Of a DNA stretch of 39,471 nucleotides, positions 24,575 through 32,029 are shown piece by piece. Below the pieces are notes generated by a model. That model was not told the DNA's origin. It did no database searches and saw only the letters and a list, made by a program, of their open reading frames with translations. Both the position numbers and the translations under genes were made by a program. This DNA is from Henriciella sp. (GTDB lineage Bacteria > Pseudomonadota > Alphaproteobacteria > Caulobacterales > Hyphomonadaceae): positions 1 through 39,471 of the forward strand of contig JAQWGO010000042.1 of the NCBI GenBank assembly GCA_029238175.1. The letters run 5' to 3'. How positions within the stretch are numbered: the first letter of the stretch is position 1; each line of letters begins with the position of its first letter.

Positions 24575-26368
24575 GTGGTTCAACACATTCCGGAAACGAC
24601 GGACATCAAAACCCAATCGCGGCGTTTGACAAGCGTGCTTGCGTTGGACGTTTGTGGGTATTCTTCACTTTCCGAAAGAGACGAACGACGGGCGATTGAA
24701 GTCGTGAAATGCGTCTCTGGGCTGTTGGCAGATGTGACGCAAAACCACTCGGGACGCCGTTTCCACGAAGCAGGTGATGGATTTCTGGTCGAGTTCCAGT
24801 CGGCGAATGATTGTCTAAACGCTGCATTAGAAATAACGCGCCTGATCCGTGAAGATGTGAGTTTGCAAGCACCTGAGGCCATTCTGTGCAGGGTTGGCTT
24901 GCACGTCGGCGAAGTTACCGAGCAGGACAATGGCGATTTACTGGGCCATGGTGTGAATGTTGCGGCTAGGTTGCAAGGCGAGGCGGACGAAGGCGGAATT
25001 CTGGCATCGGCTAATTTTATGAACCTCGTTGCGCGCGATTTTACAGGTCAGCAGCGCAGAAGAGGCCATCTTGCGCTGAAGGGAATATCCCAGCCTGTCG
25101 AAGCTTATGATATTGAAGCAGCCTCCAGCCACTGGTCGCGTTTGTATAGGCGCGGCAAGAAGTTTGTTGGGCGTAATAGTCTCGTACTGGGTCTATTTGT
25201 TGTTGCGATGGGCGCGATTGCGGTTGTTTCACTGTCACCCCAGACGGGTGAAACTGCAGCAGCGCTAGACCGACGCGTAGACACGGTACTTGGCCGCGGA
25301 CTAGAAGGCGTCGATGGGTATGGGATAGACCCGGTCGATAGCGCCTATATGCGGGGCGTTCTTCGACGGCTCGCAGAGTCTGGGAAACCTTCTGACAAGG
25401 CGAGTTTTGCTCTGTTGGAAACAGGCAATATTGATGGCGCGATTGAGATACTGACAGAAGCAATGGTGGATGTGTCACCGCAGGACCCCACGTACATCCC
25501 TAGCTTGCATCAGATTGGCGCTTTAGCGATGAATCATGATGCAGAGCAGGCCGCGGCGATATTTGAGACGATACTATTAAAGGATCCAAACGACGCGAAT
25601 GCCATGGTATACCTTGGGCTCTCAAATGTAGGGGTTGAGCGTAGTGAAATCCTTTGGAAGAGGGCCCTACAAACGGGCGATCTCTCTGAAGAGCAAACCC
25701 TCCAGGTTAAGATTGATCTTGCGTTTAGCTATGTTATTCGCGGCCAATATGCATCTGCGCTTGAGAAGATGATGGCGCTTGAAAACGATATTCAGAGATT
25801 GAACAAACCTTATCTGTCGGTGTCGTTTCATTCAGACCGCGGCATGATCTATGAGCGTCTTGATCGCTTGATTGAAGCAGAAGCCGACCTTCTGTTCGCG
25901 ATAGACCTGCAGAAGCGTCATGGCTATGATACGAACACCGAGCGAGCCTTCAATGTGCTTGGTTTTATTGCGCTAAAACGATCAGCGCAGTCTTCAGGCG
26001 ATGATAAGGACAGATTTTTGGCGCAGGCTGAACAGTATTTTCGCCTGCAATATGAAGCTGCGTCGCGCATCGCAAAAAAGAGAAGTCAGGCCGAAGCGCT
26101 TTACTTTTTGGGCGATGTTGAACTTCAGCGTGGTAATCTGGAGGGTGCCGAACGCGATTTTATGCAAGCCTTCACGATTGCCCGAGAAGGTGAGTTTGAA
26201 TCCTATGAATTTCTAGTCAAAATCGGCTTTGCTCAACTTGCAAAGCGCCGCGGCGACGACGATGCGGCTTGTGCACATTTGAAGAATGCTCTTGCGAATA
26301 CAAGAATAGGGCGTTCCACTCATATCGGGCCGCAAACGCAGGATAAGATAGATGCTTTAGGTTGTTAA
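24575..26368 (+). CDS. Class III nucleotidyl cyclase with membrane helix and TPR repeats
   Basis: A 597-residue protein starting at GTG 24575 (GAGGG upstream). Residues about 18-185 are a class III cyclase domain: metal-binding Asp25 in ALDVCGYSSLSERDE and Asp68 in EAGDGFLVEF, and the transition-state Asn/Arg in VNVAARLQ. The usual adenine-specifying Lys and Asp appear as His in FHEAGDG and His in GHGVN, so product specificity is uncertain. One transmembrane helix (LVLGLFVVAMGAIAVVSL) follows near residue 205. The rest contains TPR-like helical repeats (NANAMVYLGLSNVG, AEQYFRLQYEAASRI), probably periplasmic. It may supply a nucleotide to the Crp-like protein upstream. Confidence 0.88.
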   Translation: MVQHIPETTDIKTQSRRLTSVLALDVCGYSSLSERDERRAIEVVKCVSGLLADVTQNHSGRRFHEAGDGFLVEFQSANDCLNAALEITRLIREDVSLQAPEAILCRVGLHVGEVTEQDNGDLLGHGVNVAARLQGEADEGGILASANFMNLVARDFTGQQRRRGHLALKGISQPVEAYDIEAASSHWSRLYRRGKKFVGRNSLVLGLFVVAMGAIAVVSLSPQTGETAAALDRRVDTVLGRGLEGVDGYGIDPVDSAYMRGVLRRLAESGKPSDKASFALLETGNIDGAIEILTEAMVDVSPQDPTYIPSLHQIGALAMNHDAEQAAAIFETILLKDPNDANAMVYLGLSNVGVERSEILWKRALQTGDLSEEQTLQVKIDLAFSYVIRGQYASALEKMMALENDIQRLNKPYLSVSFHSDRGMIYERLDRLIEAEADLLFAIDLQKRHGYDTNTERAFNVLGFIALKRSAQSSGDDKDRFLAQAEQYFRLQYEAASRIAKKRSQAEALYFLGDVELQRGNLEGAERDFMQAFTIAREGEFESYEFLVKIGFAQLAKRRGDDDAACAHLKNALANTRIGRSTHIGPQTQDKIDALGC

Positions 26369-26396
26369 TGCGGGGCTAATAGACCCCGCATCTTTA
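26368..26396 (+). terminator. Possible intrinsic terminator after the cyclase gene
   Basis: ATGCGGGG (26368-26375) and CCCCGCAT (26384-26391) form an 8-bp stem with an 8-nt loop right after the cyclase stop, followed by CTTTAGTT. The T-tract is short, so efficiency is doubtful. It lies in the 41-bp gap between two convergent genes and might also act on the minus strand. Confidence 0.5.
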
Positions 26397-26409
26397 GTTG
26401 GAGAGCGAC

Positions 26410-26847
26410 TTAGAAGCACGCAAGGCTGATTTGGCCCGAATTGATGAGTTCGAGGATTTCATCGATTGTGGCGTCATCGCCGGGTAAGGATGGGATTACA
26501 GGTATGACATCCCGTAGTCCGCGTGCATCTTCCAAGTCCGTTGCGACGCCGTGTTCAACCAGTTCTTCGTCGCTATGAAAGGTCGGGCTTCTTAGGTCTA
26601 GAGTTATAGAGACGCTCACATGGCGATCACGTGGCGGCAATTTGCCCTGGCCAGTATTCTTATAGGCGTCTCTTGCCCGAAGCATCAGAATCTTAAACAC
26701 AGCATTATGGAACTGTTTGATGTCGAATAGGCCGTCGACATCGAAACCGAGGCCGCCAAGTTTACCATAGACTTCCATCGAATTGTTGCCTTGAGTGTCG
26801 ACTGTATACTCGAGCGCTTTCAAGAGTTTATCATTAAACTGGCCCAT
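26410..26847 (-). CDS. Hypothetical protein
   Basis: A 145-residue soluble protein that I do not recognise. It starts MGQFNDKLLKALEYTVDTQG, is acidic overall, has no signal peptide or membrane segment, and ends INSGQISLACF. A mixed helix/strand composition with SVSITLDLRSPTFHSDEE in the middle suggests a compact globular domain. A clear AAGGA site lies 5-6 bp before the ATG. The 5' region reading toward 26900 contains a small hairpin and G/C-rich inverted repeats (GGGGACAATTCCCC near 26916) that may be part of its promoter or leader. It stands alone with no obvious operon partner. Confidence 0.68.
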   Translation of the reverse strand: MGQFNDKLLKALEYTVDTQGNNSMEVYGKLGGLGFDVDGLFDIKQFHNAVFKILMLRARDAYKNTGQGKLPPRDRHVSVSITLDLRSPTFHSDEELVEHGVATDLEDARGLRDVIPVIPSLPGDDATIDEILELINSGQISLACF

Positions 26848-26991
26848 GATGTTTTTCCTTCTTTATCGTCGTGGGAGACGAATTTTTTTATTGTTTTATG
26901 TCCTCCCATCAGCAGGGGACAATTCCCCTTCTAGGCGAATTTTGTTCTGATGACCGTAACGGGCGTCACTTTCGGGCGATCGATTCGTGAA

Positions 26992-27016
26992 GGAACAAAG
27001 TCAGTATATTAACGAT
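26992..27016 (+). promoter_or_regulatory. EcfG/SigT-like promoter (GGAAC-N16-CGAT)
   Basis: GGAAC at 26992-26996 is followed after exactly 16 bases by CGAT at 27013-27016. The alphaproteobacterial general stress sigma factor EcfG (SigT) recognises GGAAC-N16-17-CGTT, so the match is complete in the -35 element and three of four bases in the -10. Transcription would start near 27023 and run to the terminator at 27218. No protein gene lies on this strand in that interval. One mismatch leaves room for chance. Confidence 0.4.
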
Positions 27017-27022
27017 GTAGGT

Positions 27023-27218
27023 AGAAGTCTTATTAATTCCCTTTGAAGTAGAAAAAAGATGGCGATATTTGCCTTTCGTTAGTAATTCGCTTTTAAGTTG
27101 AAATCTGTCGCAGGCGGTGCTCCATGCCGTACCGGACAAGCTCAACGCTCGGGTTTTTCCGCCCCTCTAACCCGGGCACACTTTTGGGATGCATCTGAAT
27201 GGTGCATCCCATTTTTTT
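27023..27218 (+). ncRNA. Candidate small RNA, about 195 nt or shorter
   Basis: The 428-bp gap 26848-27275 has no supported protein gene. On the plus strand it has a possible EcfG-like promoter upstream, then a hairpin CTCGGGTT/AACCCGGG (27148-27155 with 27169-27176) whose 13-nt loop holds CGCCCCTC, an anti-Shine-Dalgarno-like pyrimidine stretch, and finally a strong intrinsic terminator at 27185-27218. A CGGT/ACCG pairing near 27115-27135 may add another stem. Terminator direction excludes it belonging to either flanking minus-strand gene. The 5' end is inferred; a processed or shorter RNA starting nearer 27100 is equally possible. No known RNA family is recognised. Confidence 0.5.
27185..27218 (+). 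terminator. Intrinsic terminator (plus strand) of the candidate small RNA
   Basis: TGGGATGCA (27185-27193) pairs with TGCATCCCA (27203-27211), a perfect 9-bp stem with a 9-nt loop, followed directly by seven T (27212-27218). On the minus strand no T-run follows the hairpin, so it terminates plus-strand transcription only. The nearest plus-strand gene ends 817 bp upstream, beyond another hairpin. Confidence 0.8.
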
Positions 27219-27220
27219 AT

Positions 27221-27252
27221 AAAAAAAGCGCGGCCCTTTCGAGCCGCGCTTT
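27221..27252 (-). terminator. Intrinsic terminator (minus strand) of the acyl-CoA dehydrogenase gene
   Basis: Read on the minus strand, AAAGCGCGGC (27252-27243) pairs with GCCGCGCTTT (27234-27225) as a 10-bp stem with an 8-nt loop, followed by a T-tract from the run of A at 27221-27227. It lies 24 bp after the dehydrogenase stop and is placed back to back with the plus-strand terminator ending at 27218. Confidence 0.85.
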
Positions 27253-27275
27253 CTAGATTTAGAAGTTCTGGAAGT

Positions 27276-28580
27276 TTACTTGCGCCAGACAGCAGCCATA
27301 GCTGGGTCTTCTTCTTCACCAGTATACTTGCGCGTCTCAGCGCGGCCAACGACCATGTGGTGTACTTCGTCAGGACCATCGGCGAGACGTAGCGTACGTT
27401 GCCCCGTGTACATGCCGGCGAGTGGTGTCCACTGTGACACACCTGTTGCGCCGTGCATTTGGATAGCGTCATCGATAATCTGACAGACTTTCTCTGGCAC
27501 CATCGCTTTCACCATTGAAATCCAAACGCGTGCTTCGGCGTTACCAAGAACGTCCATCGCTTTTGCGGCTTTAAGCACCATCATGCGCATGGCTTCAATT
27601 TCGATACGGGCGCGAGAGACTTTCTCGATATTGCCGCCGAGCTTGATCAGCGTATTGCCGAATGCAGAACGCGTCATGCCGCGCACAACCATAAGGTCTA
27701 GAGCTTTTTCGGCTTGACCGATTGAGCGCATGCAGTGGTGAATACGGCCAGGTCCAAGACGCAGTTGAGAAATCTCAAAACCGCGGCCTTCGCCAAGTAG
27801 CATGTTTTCTTTAGGGACACGCACATTGTCGAATACGATATGCATGTGGCCGTGCGGGGCATCGGGATTGCCGAAGACCTGCATGCCGTCGAGGATTTTA
27901 ACACCGGGCGTGTCAGTTGGGACAAGAATTTGAGACTGCTGCTTATGCGGCGCAGCATCTGGGCTGGTTTTGACCATTGTGATCATGATCTTACAGCGTG
28001 GATCACCAGCGCCGGAGATGTAGAATTTCTCACCATTGATGACCCACTCATCGCCATCGAGAACGGCGCTGGTTGAGACGTTCTTGGCGTCCGAAGACGG
28101 GATACCCGGCTCAGTCATCGCGAATGCAGAGCGGATTTCACCAGCAAGTAGCGGCTTCAGCCAACGCTCTTTCTGTTCTGGCGTACCGACGCGTTCTAGA
28201 ACTTCCATATTGCCGGTATCAGGCGCGGCGCAGTTCATCATCTCTGATGCGAGCGGGCATTTGCCGAGCTCTGCAGCGATATAAGCGTAATCGAGGTTGC
28301 TGAGGCCTTCACCGGTTTCCGCGTCAGGCAAGAAGAAGTTCCAGAGGCCGCGCTTTTTGGCTTCGGCTTTACCTTTTTCCAGGGCTTCCATCTGTCCGGG
28401 CGTGTAAGACCAGATGTCTTGCTTGCCCTTGCCAGATTCGAGATATTCCTCGTAATGCGGGATCGCAACTTCACTGACGAAGGCTTTCACTTGATCGTAA
28501 AGTGGGCGGGCTTCTTCAGACATGCGCAGGTCGAATAGGTCGTCCTGCAGCTCGCTTGGTCCAGTTTCGGTATAGGCCAT
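27276..28580 (-). CDS. Acyl-CoA dehydrogenase family protein
   Basis: A 434-residue FAD-dependent acyl-CoA dehydrogenase, three-domain fold. Visible: AFAMTEPGIPSSDAKNV with GDEWVINGEKFYISGAGDPRCK (middle beta domain, FAD and substrate contacts), FEISQLRLGPGRIHHCMRSIGQAEKALDLM, and the C-terminal IIDDAIQMHGATGVSQWTPLAGMYTGQRTLRLADGPDEVHHMVVGR. The DGPDEVH ending is that of the ACAD10/11-related group, not of short-chain dehydrogenases with the YEGT motif. It probably acts in fatty-acid or branched acyl oxidation with an electron-transfer flavoprotein. Its own terminator lies at 27221-27252. Confidence 0.93.
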   Translation of the reverse strand: MAYTETGPSELQDDLFDLRMSEEARPLYDQVKAFVSEVAIPHYEEYLESGKGKQDIWSYTPGQMEALEKGKAEAKKRGLWNFFLPDAETGEGLSNLDYAYIAAELGKCPLASEMMNCAAPDTGNMEVLERVGTPEQKERWLKPLLAGEIRSAFAMTEPGIPSSDAKNVSTSAVLDGDEWVINGEKFYISGAGDPRCKIMITMVKTSPDAAPHKQQSQILVPTDTPGVKILDGMQVFGNPDAPHGHMHIVFDNVRVPKENMLLGEGRGFEISQLRLGPGRIHHCMRSIGQAEKALDLMVVRGMTRSAFGNTLIKLGGNIEKVSRARIEIEAMRMMVLKAAKAMDVLGNAEARVWISMVKAMVPEKVCQIIDDAIQMHGATGVSQWTPLAGMYTGQRTLRLADGPDEVHHMVVGRAETRKYTGEEEDPAMAAVWRK

Positions 28581-28729
28581 TTTATATTTCCTTACTCATA
28601 CGGTCTTTATCTGGTCAGATGGTATGACGCGCACGTAAACTTGTAAAACCATATCGCGGGGGAAGGCGCGGCGGGCTGTCCTAGGTATATTCCGAAGGTT
28701 CGCTTGGTCGTAAGGAAACAGATGCCTTG

Positions 28730-29101
28730 TTAGCGATCAGGCTGCAGTGTTCCTGATAGCATTAGGCCAGTTGGTCCGTGGATTTCGACCTGCATTCCGG
28801 CTTCGAGGGCAAACTCTAAATTGTGTTGGCCGTTGCGGAGTTTAACTTCTGTTTCGTGACGCGCTGATGGTGTCATTGTCGTTATCTCGCGGGCATCCAC
28901 AAGAACGCGCCATGGGCCTTCTGGAGCCGGGCCATTATGGTCGACTTCAATCTCAATTTCCCAGTTTCCATTATCCCAAGCTTCGCACTCAAGATCGCCT
29001 GAGCATGTATAGCCAGGAGCTGGAGACAAGCGTGCCTCAAGATCAACTAGTTTTTGCGCGCGAGGTTTCGGTTGGAATATTGAACGTAGCAAGTTTAGCA
29101 T
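28730..29101 (-). CDS. Hypothetical protein
   Basis: A 123-residue protein without a recognised family. After a basic start (MLNLLRSIFQPKPRAQK) it is beta-rich: WEIEIEVDHNGPAPEGPWRVLVDAREI, HETEVKLRNGQHNLEFALEAGMQVEIHGPTGLML, suggesting a small Ig-like or beta-sandwich domain. Two Cys occur close together (TCSGDLECEAW). There is no clear signal peptide. An AGAGA-type ribosome-binding site precedes the ATG. It lies upstream of the acyl-CoA dehydrogenase in the same direction, 149 bp apart. The gap 28581-28729 shows no terminator, so cotranscription is possible. Confidence 0.65.
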   Translation of the reverse strand: MLNLLRSIFQPKPRAQKLVDLEARLSPAPGYTCSGDLECEAWDNGNWEIEIEVDHNGPAPEGPWRVLVDAREITTMTPSARHETEVKLRNGQHNLEFALEAGMQVEIHGPTGLMLSGTLQPDR

Positions 29102-29157
29102 AATGTCTCTCCAGAAGTCATCTGGCCAAATACAAGACTCAGGTTAAAGCCACGTTC

Positions 29158-29912
29158 ATGCCAGCTCTCGCCACCATAATTATTCTGATTGCAACGCTGA
29201 TTACATCATTCATCTCAGGCATATTTGGGATGGCTGGAGGGTTAATCATTTCAAGCTGGCGGCGCTCGTTAGCGTCGCGATGGCGATGATCATTCATGGG
29301 ATGATCCAAATGGTCGCGAATGGTTACCGGGCTGTACTGTTGAGAGAGCATATCGATTGGCGGGTGTTTGGGCTTTATTGTATCGGCGCTGCAGGCGGTG
29401 TCGCGGCGCTTTTTGGCATTAGTTTGTTTTTAGATTGGGTGCCGGATAAGCGCGTGCTTTACCTGTTGCTGGGGCTGACGCCGCTTCTGGTTTGGTTGCC
29501 GAAAGAACGCCTGCATCTTGATATCAAACGTGTGGACCATGCGATCATTGCTGGATTTGGGGTGCAGGGGTTGAATACGTTGGCGGGCGTTGCGGGACCA
29601 CTTCTGGATTTGTTTTTCGTGCGCGCAGATATGACGCGTCAGGAAATTGTGGCCACTAAATCAGTCACACAGGCGCTGAGCCATTTAGTGAAAGTCGGAT
29701 TTTGGACTGTACCCGTTGTCACCGCAGCCGGCTGGGGCGCTATGCCGCCATGGTGGTTGATTGCGGCCGCTATTCCGATGTCGATGACAGGAACGCGGTT
29801 GGGCAAGATTATTCTAGAGTGAATGACAGATACGAATTTCAAAGCCTGGATGATGGGGCTAGTGACCATTATCGGTTGCGTATACCTGCTGCGAGCGGCT
29901 GGGATACTATAG
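29158..29912 (+). pseudogene. TauE/SafE-family permease pseudogene (frameshift and in-frame stop)
   Basis: The protein can be rebuilt only by correcting two lesions. From ATG 29158 the frame encodes a first helix and the family motif SGIFGMAGGLII (to 29250), then runs into a stop at 29287. The next family segment, KLAALVSVAMAMIIHGMIQMVANGYRA, continues in another frame from about 29250, and on through AGVAGPLLDLFFV and VATKSVTQALSHLVKVGFW to GTRLGKIILE. A TGA at 29820-29822 then interrupts, but the same frame goes on directly with MTDTNFKAWMMGLVTIIGCVYLL, the usual last helix; TGA would be one transition from CGA (Arg). The intact family member would be a sulfite or sulfonate exporter-like membrane protein of about 250 residues. 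Confidence 0.75.
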
Positions 29913-29914
29913 GC

Positions 29915-30922
29915 CTAGGCGGCCAGACCGAGTTTCGAGGATCGCCAATTGAGCGCGAGATTTAGGTCTTCGGCGAATTGGTCTGAAATCTCTTTGTTGC
30001 GGCGCACTTCCTCATCTACTGTGTAGGTTTCTGACTTATCCTTCGCGTGATGGCCGTGCTCTTTTGCACGCGCTGTTGAAATAGAGTCTTGCGATAAGTT
30101 AAAGTCGAGTGCCTGCGCAATTCTCGGAAGGTGTGTTTGCGGATCTTTGGACACGCTGGCCCATTTGAAACGATGCCCGTTGGACTCATCAATCGTGCGG
30201 TCGAGAATCTGTTTCTGCGTTTCGAAAACGATAACTGATAGGCGCAAGAGCCGTTGCATCGGGTCCAAATTGGCTCTCTCGACATCTAAGACCGCTCCGC
30301 GAAACGCGTTGTTTGCAGACAAGAAGTGGTTCAGCAGGTTGAGCGAATATTGCAGGCGTGATCGGCCGCCGCGTAGGTTGGCGACCAGATAGTCTCTTGC
30401 ACCGAACTCTAGCGACACAATTTTTGCATCGGGAGACGCTTCTAACAGGTCACTGAGCAGGCTGTTCGCCCAATTTGATGGCTTCACCAAGGGCACAACG
30501 TTTGGCCAAGGTTTGCGATATTGGCTGAGGGTCAGCCGAAGCAGATCTATCCAGAAGCTGTAGTCTTTCGTGATTGAATGCCCGAGAGCTTTCAGCGTAG
30601 CAAGCTCAACCAATGCATGCGGTTCGCGGTAGGACAGGGCTTCACCTGCACCTTCCAACGTGCGCGACACGTATGTTGACCCGCAGAAGGACATATGGGT
30701 CAGCAAGCGATCAGGATGGGTTTGATAAATGTCGGCTTTTAGCGCTTTCTTGATGGGCACATGAACGATTTTGTCGCGCGCGGAGATGCTTACGCGCCCG
30801 TCTAGAAACGGCGCTGAGCGTAAGTTCGTCAGGTGGGTTTCGACGAATGCAAGATTCTGGGTTTCGGGGTCTATAGAAGCTAGAAACCAGCTTGGATCCC
30901 TCAGTAAGCTGGAAATGTCCAT
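29915..30922 (-). CDS. Sulfotransferase-like P-loop protein
   Basis: A 335-residue soluble protein. The segment LLTHMSFCGSTYVSRTLEGAG near residue 75 resembles the 5'-phosphosulfate-binding loop of sulfotransferases (hydrophobic strand, then Gly-Ser-Thr and a helix). KPSNWANSLLSDLL with IVSLEFGARDYLV, and SVIVFETQKQIL later, fit the sulfotransferase core in order. The C-terminus is Lys/Glu-rich with a cluster HGHHAKDKSETY. Family assignment is moderate; a P-loop kinase-like protein is the alternative. Upstream (30923-31074) is a stretch of inverted repeats likely to control it. It ends 2 bp from the TauE/SafE pseudogene. Confidence 0.6.
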   Translation of the reverse strand: MDISSLLRDPSWFLASIDPETQNLAFVETHLTNLRSAPFLDGRVSISARDKIVHVPIKKALKADIYQTHPDRLLTHMSFCGSTYVSRTLEGAGEALSYREPHALVELATLKALGHSITKDYSFWIDLLRLTLSQYRKPWPNVVPLVKPSNWANSLLSDLLEASPDAKIVSLEFGARDYLVANLRGGRSRLQYSLNLLNHFLSANNAFRGAVLDVERANLDPMQRLLRLSVIVFETQKQILDRTIDESNGHRFKWASVSKDPQTHLPRIAQALDFNLSQDSISTARAKEHGHHAKDKSETYTVDEEVRRNKEISDQFAEDLNLALNWRSSKLGLAA

Positions 30923-30933
30923 AATGCGCCGTT

Positions 30934-30973
30934 GAATCTGTTTATCAATAAAACATTATCGATAAACAGAATC
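30934..30973. promoter_or_regulatory. Inverted repeat TCTGTTTATC-N14-GATAAACAGA
   Basis: A perfect 10-bp inverted repeat (30937-30946 and 30961-30970, 13 bp with one mismatch when extended) sits 15 bp upstream of the ATG of the sulfotransferase-like gene. The right arm is itself part of a palindrome TTATCGATAA (30956-30965), so up to three TTATC half-sites occur. It could be an operator or the leader hairpin of that gene. The regulator is unknown. Confidence 0.5.
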
Positions 30974-30998
30974 AAAACAATGCATTTTTGGGACGATG

Positions 30999-31067
30999 TT
31001 ACATTTGTAATGTTCACGTCCGCCAAATACACCGGCGTTTCGTAGAATGTAAAGTTACAAAAGTAAC
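30999..31067. promoter_or_regulatory. Cluster of TTAC/GTAA palindromes
   Basis: Two palindromes of the same kind lie 44 bp apart: TTACA-TT-TGTAA at 30999-31010 and GTTAC-AAAA-GTAAC at 31054-31067, with another divergent pair TGTAA-AG-TTACA at 31048-31059 overlapping the second. Such repeated half-sites suggest binding of a dimeric repressor. They lie between the crotonase gene end (31075) and the sulfotransferase-like gene start (30922), in the promoter region of the latter. Confidence 0.45.
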
Positions 31068-31074
31068 GTGCCGC

Positions 31075-31749
31075 CTATTTCGGCAGTGTTTGCGCCATGT
31101 TCGCGAGGGTCGTTTCGCGTAGCAGAAGTTTGTTTCCAGTCAGCGACGTGCCGGAAAGTGGTTTTAGACCTTCGGCGTATTTCAGGGCTGTCGCAAGAAC
31201 AGCATCTGGTGCGACAACCATGTCTAGATATCCGGCTTTGCGGGCATCTTCTGGCCCAAACAATTCGCCAAACACCATTGAGCGGGTTTTATAGTCATCG
31301 GCGACACGGGCTTTAACGAGCTCGGCGGCGAAAATCGGGAGAACCATGTTGATCTGTGTTTCATTCGCGCCGATTTTGAACTCGCCCGCGGCGCCTACAC
31401 GCACATCACATGAAAGTAGAATGAAGCAGCCCATTGCGACGCCATGTCCGGTACAAGCGCCAATCACTGGCATTGGGAAACTGTAGAGGCGGTGGGCGAG
31501 TTTCCCGCCATTATCGACAAGAGCTTTAACCTCAGCGCCGGGTAGGCTCATCATCAGCTTTAGATCAAACCCGCCAGAGAAACGATTTTCGCGTCCGGTA
31601 ATGATAAGGACTTTCGCGCTTTTTTCAGCTTCGTCGAGGCAGGCATGTAATGCGTCAAGCATGGGTGGGTTGATGGCGTTCGCCTTGCCGTCATCCATCG
31701 TGATGATGGCGATTTCATTTTCGATTTTGATTGTCGCAGGTGCGGTCAT
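31075..31749 (-). CDS. Enoyl-CoA hydratase/isomerase (crotonase) family protein
   Basis: A 224-residue crotonase-fold protein. The oxyanion-hole segments are KVLIITGRENRFSGGFDLKLMMS near residue 50 and CTGHGVAMGCFILLSCDVRVGA near residue 105; the N-terminal IAIITMDDGKANAIN is typical. The catalytic Glu pair of true hydratases is not clearly present: after GVAMGC the segment INMVLPIFAAELVKARV has one candidate Glu, so isomerase or other crotonase chemistry is possible. It is probably part of fatty-acid metabolism with the acyl-CoA genes of this region. It is on the same strand as the HTH/DUF2975 pair, 58 bp downstream of it. Confidence 0.88.
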   Translation of the reverse strand: MTAPATIKIENEIAIITMDDGKANAINPPMLDALHACLDEAEKSAKVLIITGRENRFSGGFDLKLMMSLPGAEVKALVDNGGKLAHRLYSFPMPVIGACTGHGVAMGCFILLSCDVRVGAAGEFKIGANETQINMVLPIFAAELVKARVADDYKTRSMVFGELFGPEDARKAGYLDMVVAPDAVLATALKYAEGLKPLSGTSLTGNKLLLRETTLANMAQTLPK

Positions 31750-31807
31750 TTTAGGTCTCCAGAATTTGAAAGACTAAGAACCCGTCTCGCCTTAGGGCAG
31801 GCAAGCA

Positions 31808-32029
31808 CTAATCTGCAGATACTTTGCCAATATCGATTAAATCTCCCGGATCGCAGTCAAGGGCGTCGCAAAGCTTCACCAAAGTGTCGAAGCGGATGCC
31901 CTTGACTTTACCGGATTTAAGCAAGGACAAGTTCGCTTCTGTCATGCCGATCTCTGCGGCCAAATCTTTTGCTTTGCGTTTGCGCAGGGCGAGCATAACA
32001 TCAAGTCGAATGATGATTTCAGATGCCAC
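31808..32029 (-). CDS. Small Cro/CI-type HTH regulator (YozG-like)
   Basis: A 73-residue single-domain helix-turn-helix protein: IIIRLDVMLALRKRKAKDLAAEIGMTEANLSLLKSGKVKGIRFDTLVKLCDALDCDPGDLI, with the helix-turn-helix around residues 20-45. It starts at a GTG that shares one base with the stop of the DUF2975 gene (TAGTG). Pairs of a DUF2975 membrane protein and a small XRE regulator are common in bacteria. The regulator probably controls the pair itself; the signal is unknown. Confidence 0.88.
   Translation of the reverse strand: MASEIIIRLDVMLALRKRKAKDLAAEIGMTEANLSLLKSGKVKGIRFDTLVKLCDALDCDPGDLIDIGKVSAD

Noticed and set aside
26866-26891. Hairpin TCGTC/GACGA followed by seven T as a plus-strand terminator
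   Set aside because: The stem is only 5 bp and no plus-strand gene ends nearby; it lies in the leader of a minus-strand gene, so it is not called.
29245-29253. Programmed -1 frameshift in the TauE/SafE gene
   Set aside because: No X-XXY-YYZ slippery heptamer is present and a second lesion exists downstream, so decay is the simpler reading.
29280-29822. 180-residue frame as a complete TauE/SafE gene
   Set aside because: The conserved first helix with GMAGG lies upstream in another frame and the last helix lies after an in-frame TGA, so the frame is an internal piece of a broken gene.
29823-29912. Separate 29-residue membrane microprotein
   Set aside because: It is in frame with and directly continues the TauE/SafE sequence and matches the usual last helix of that family.
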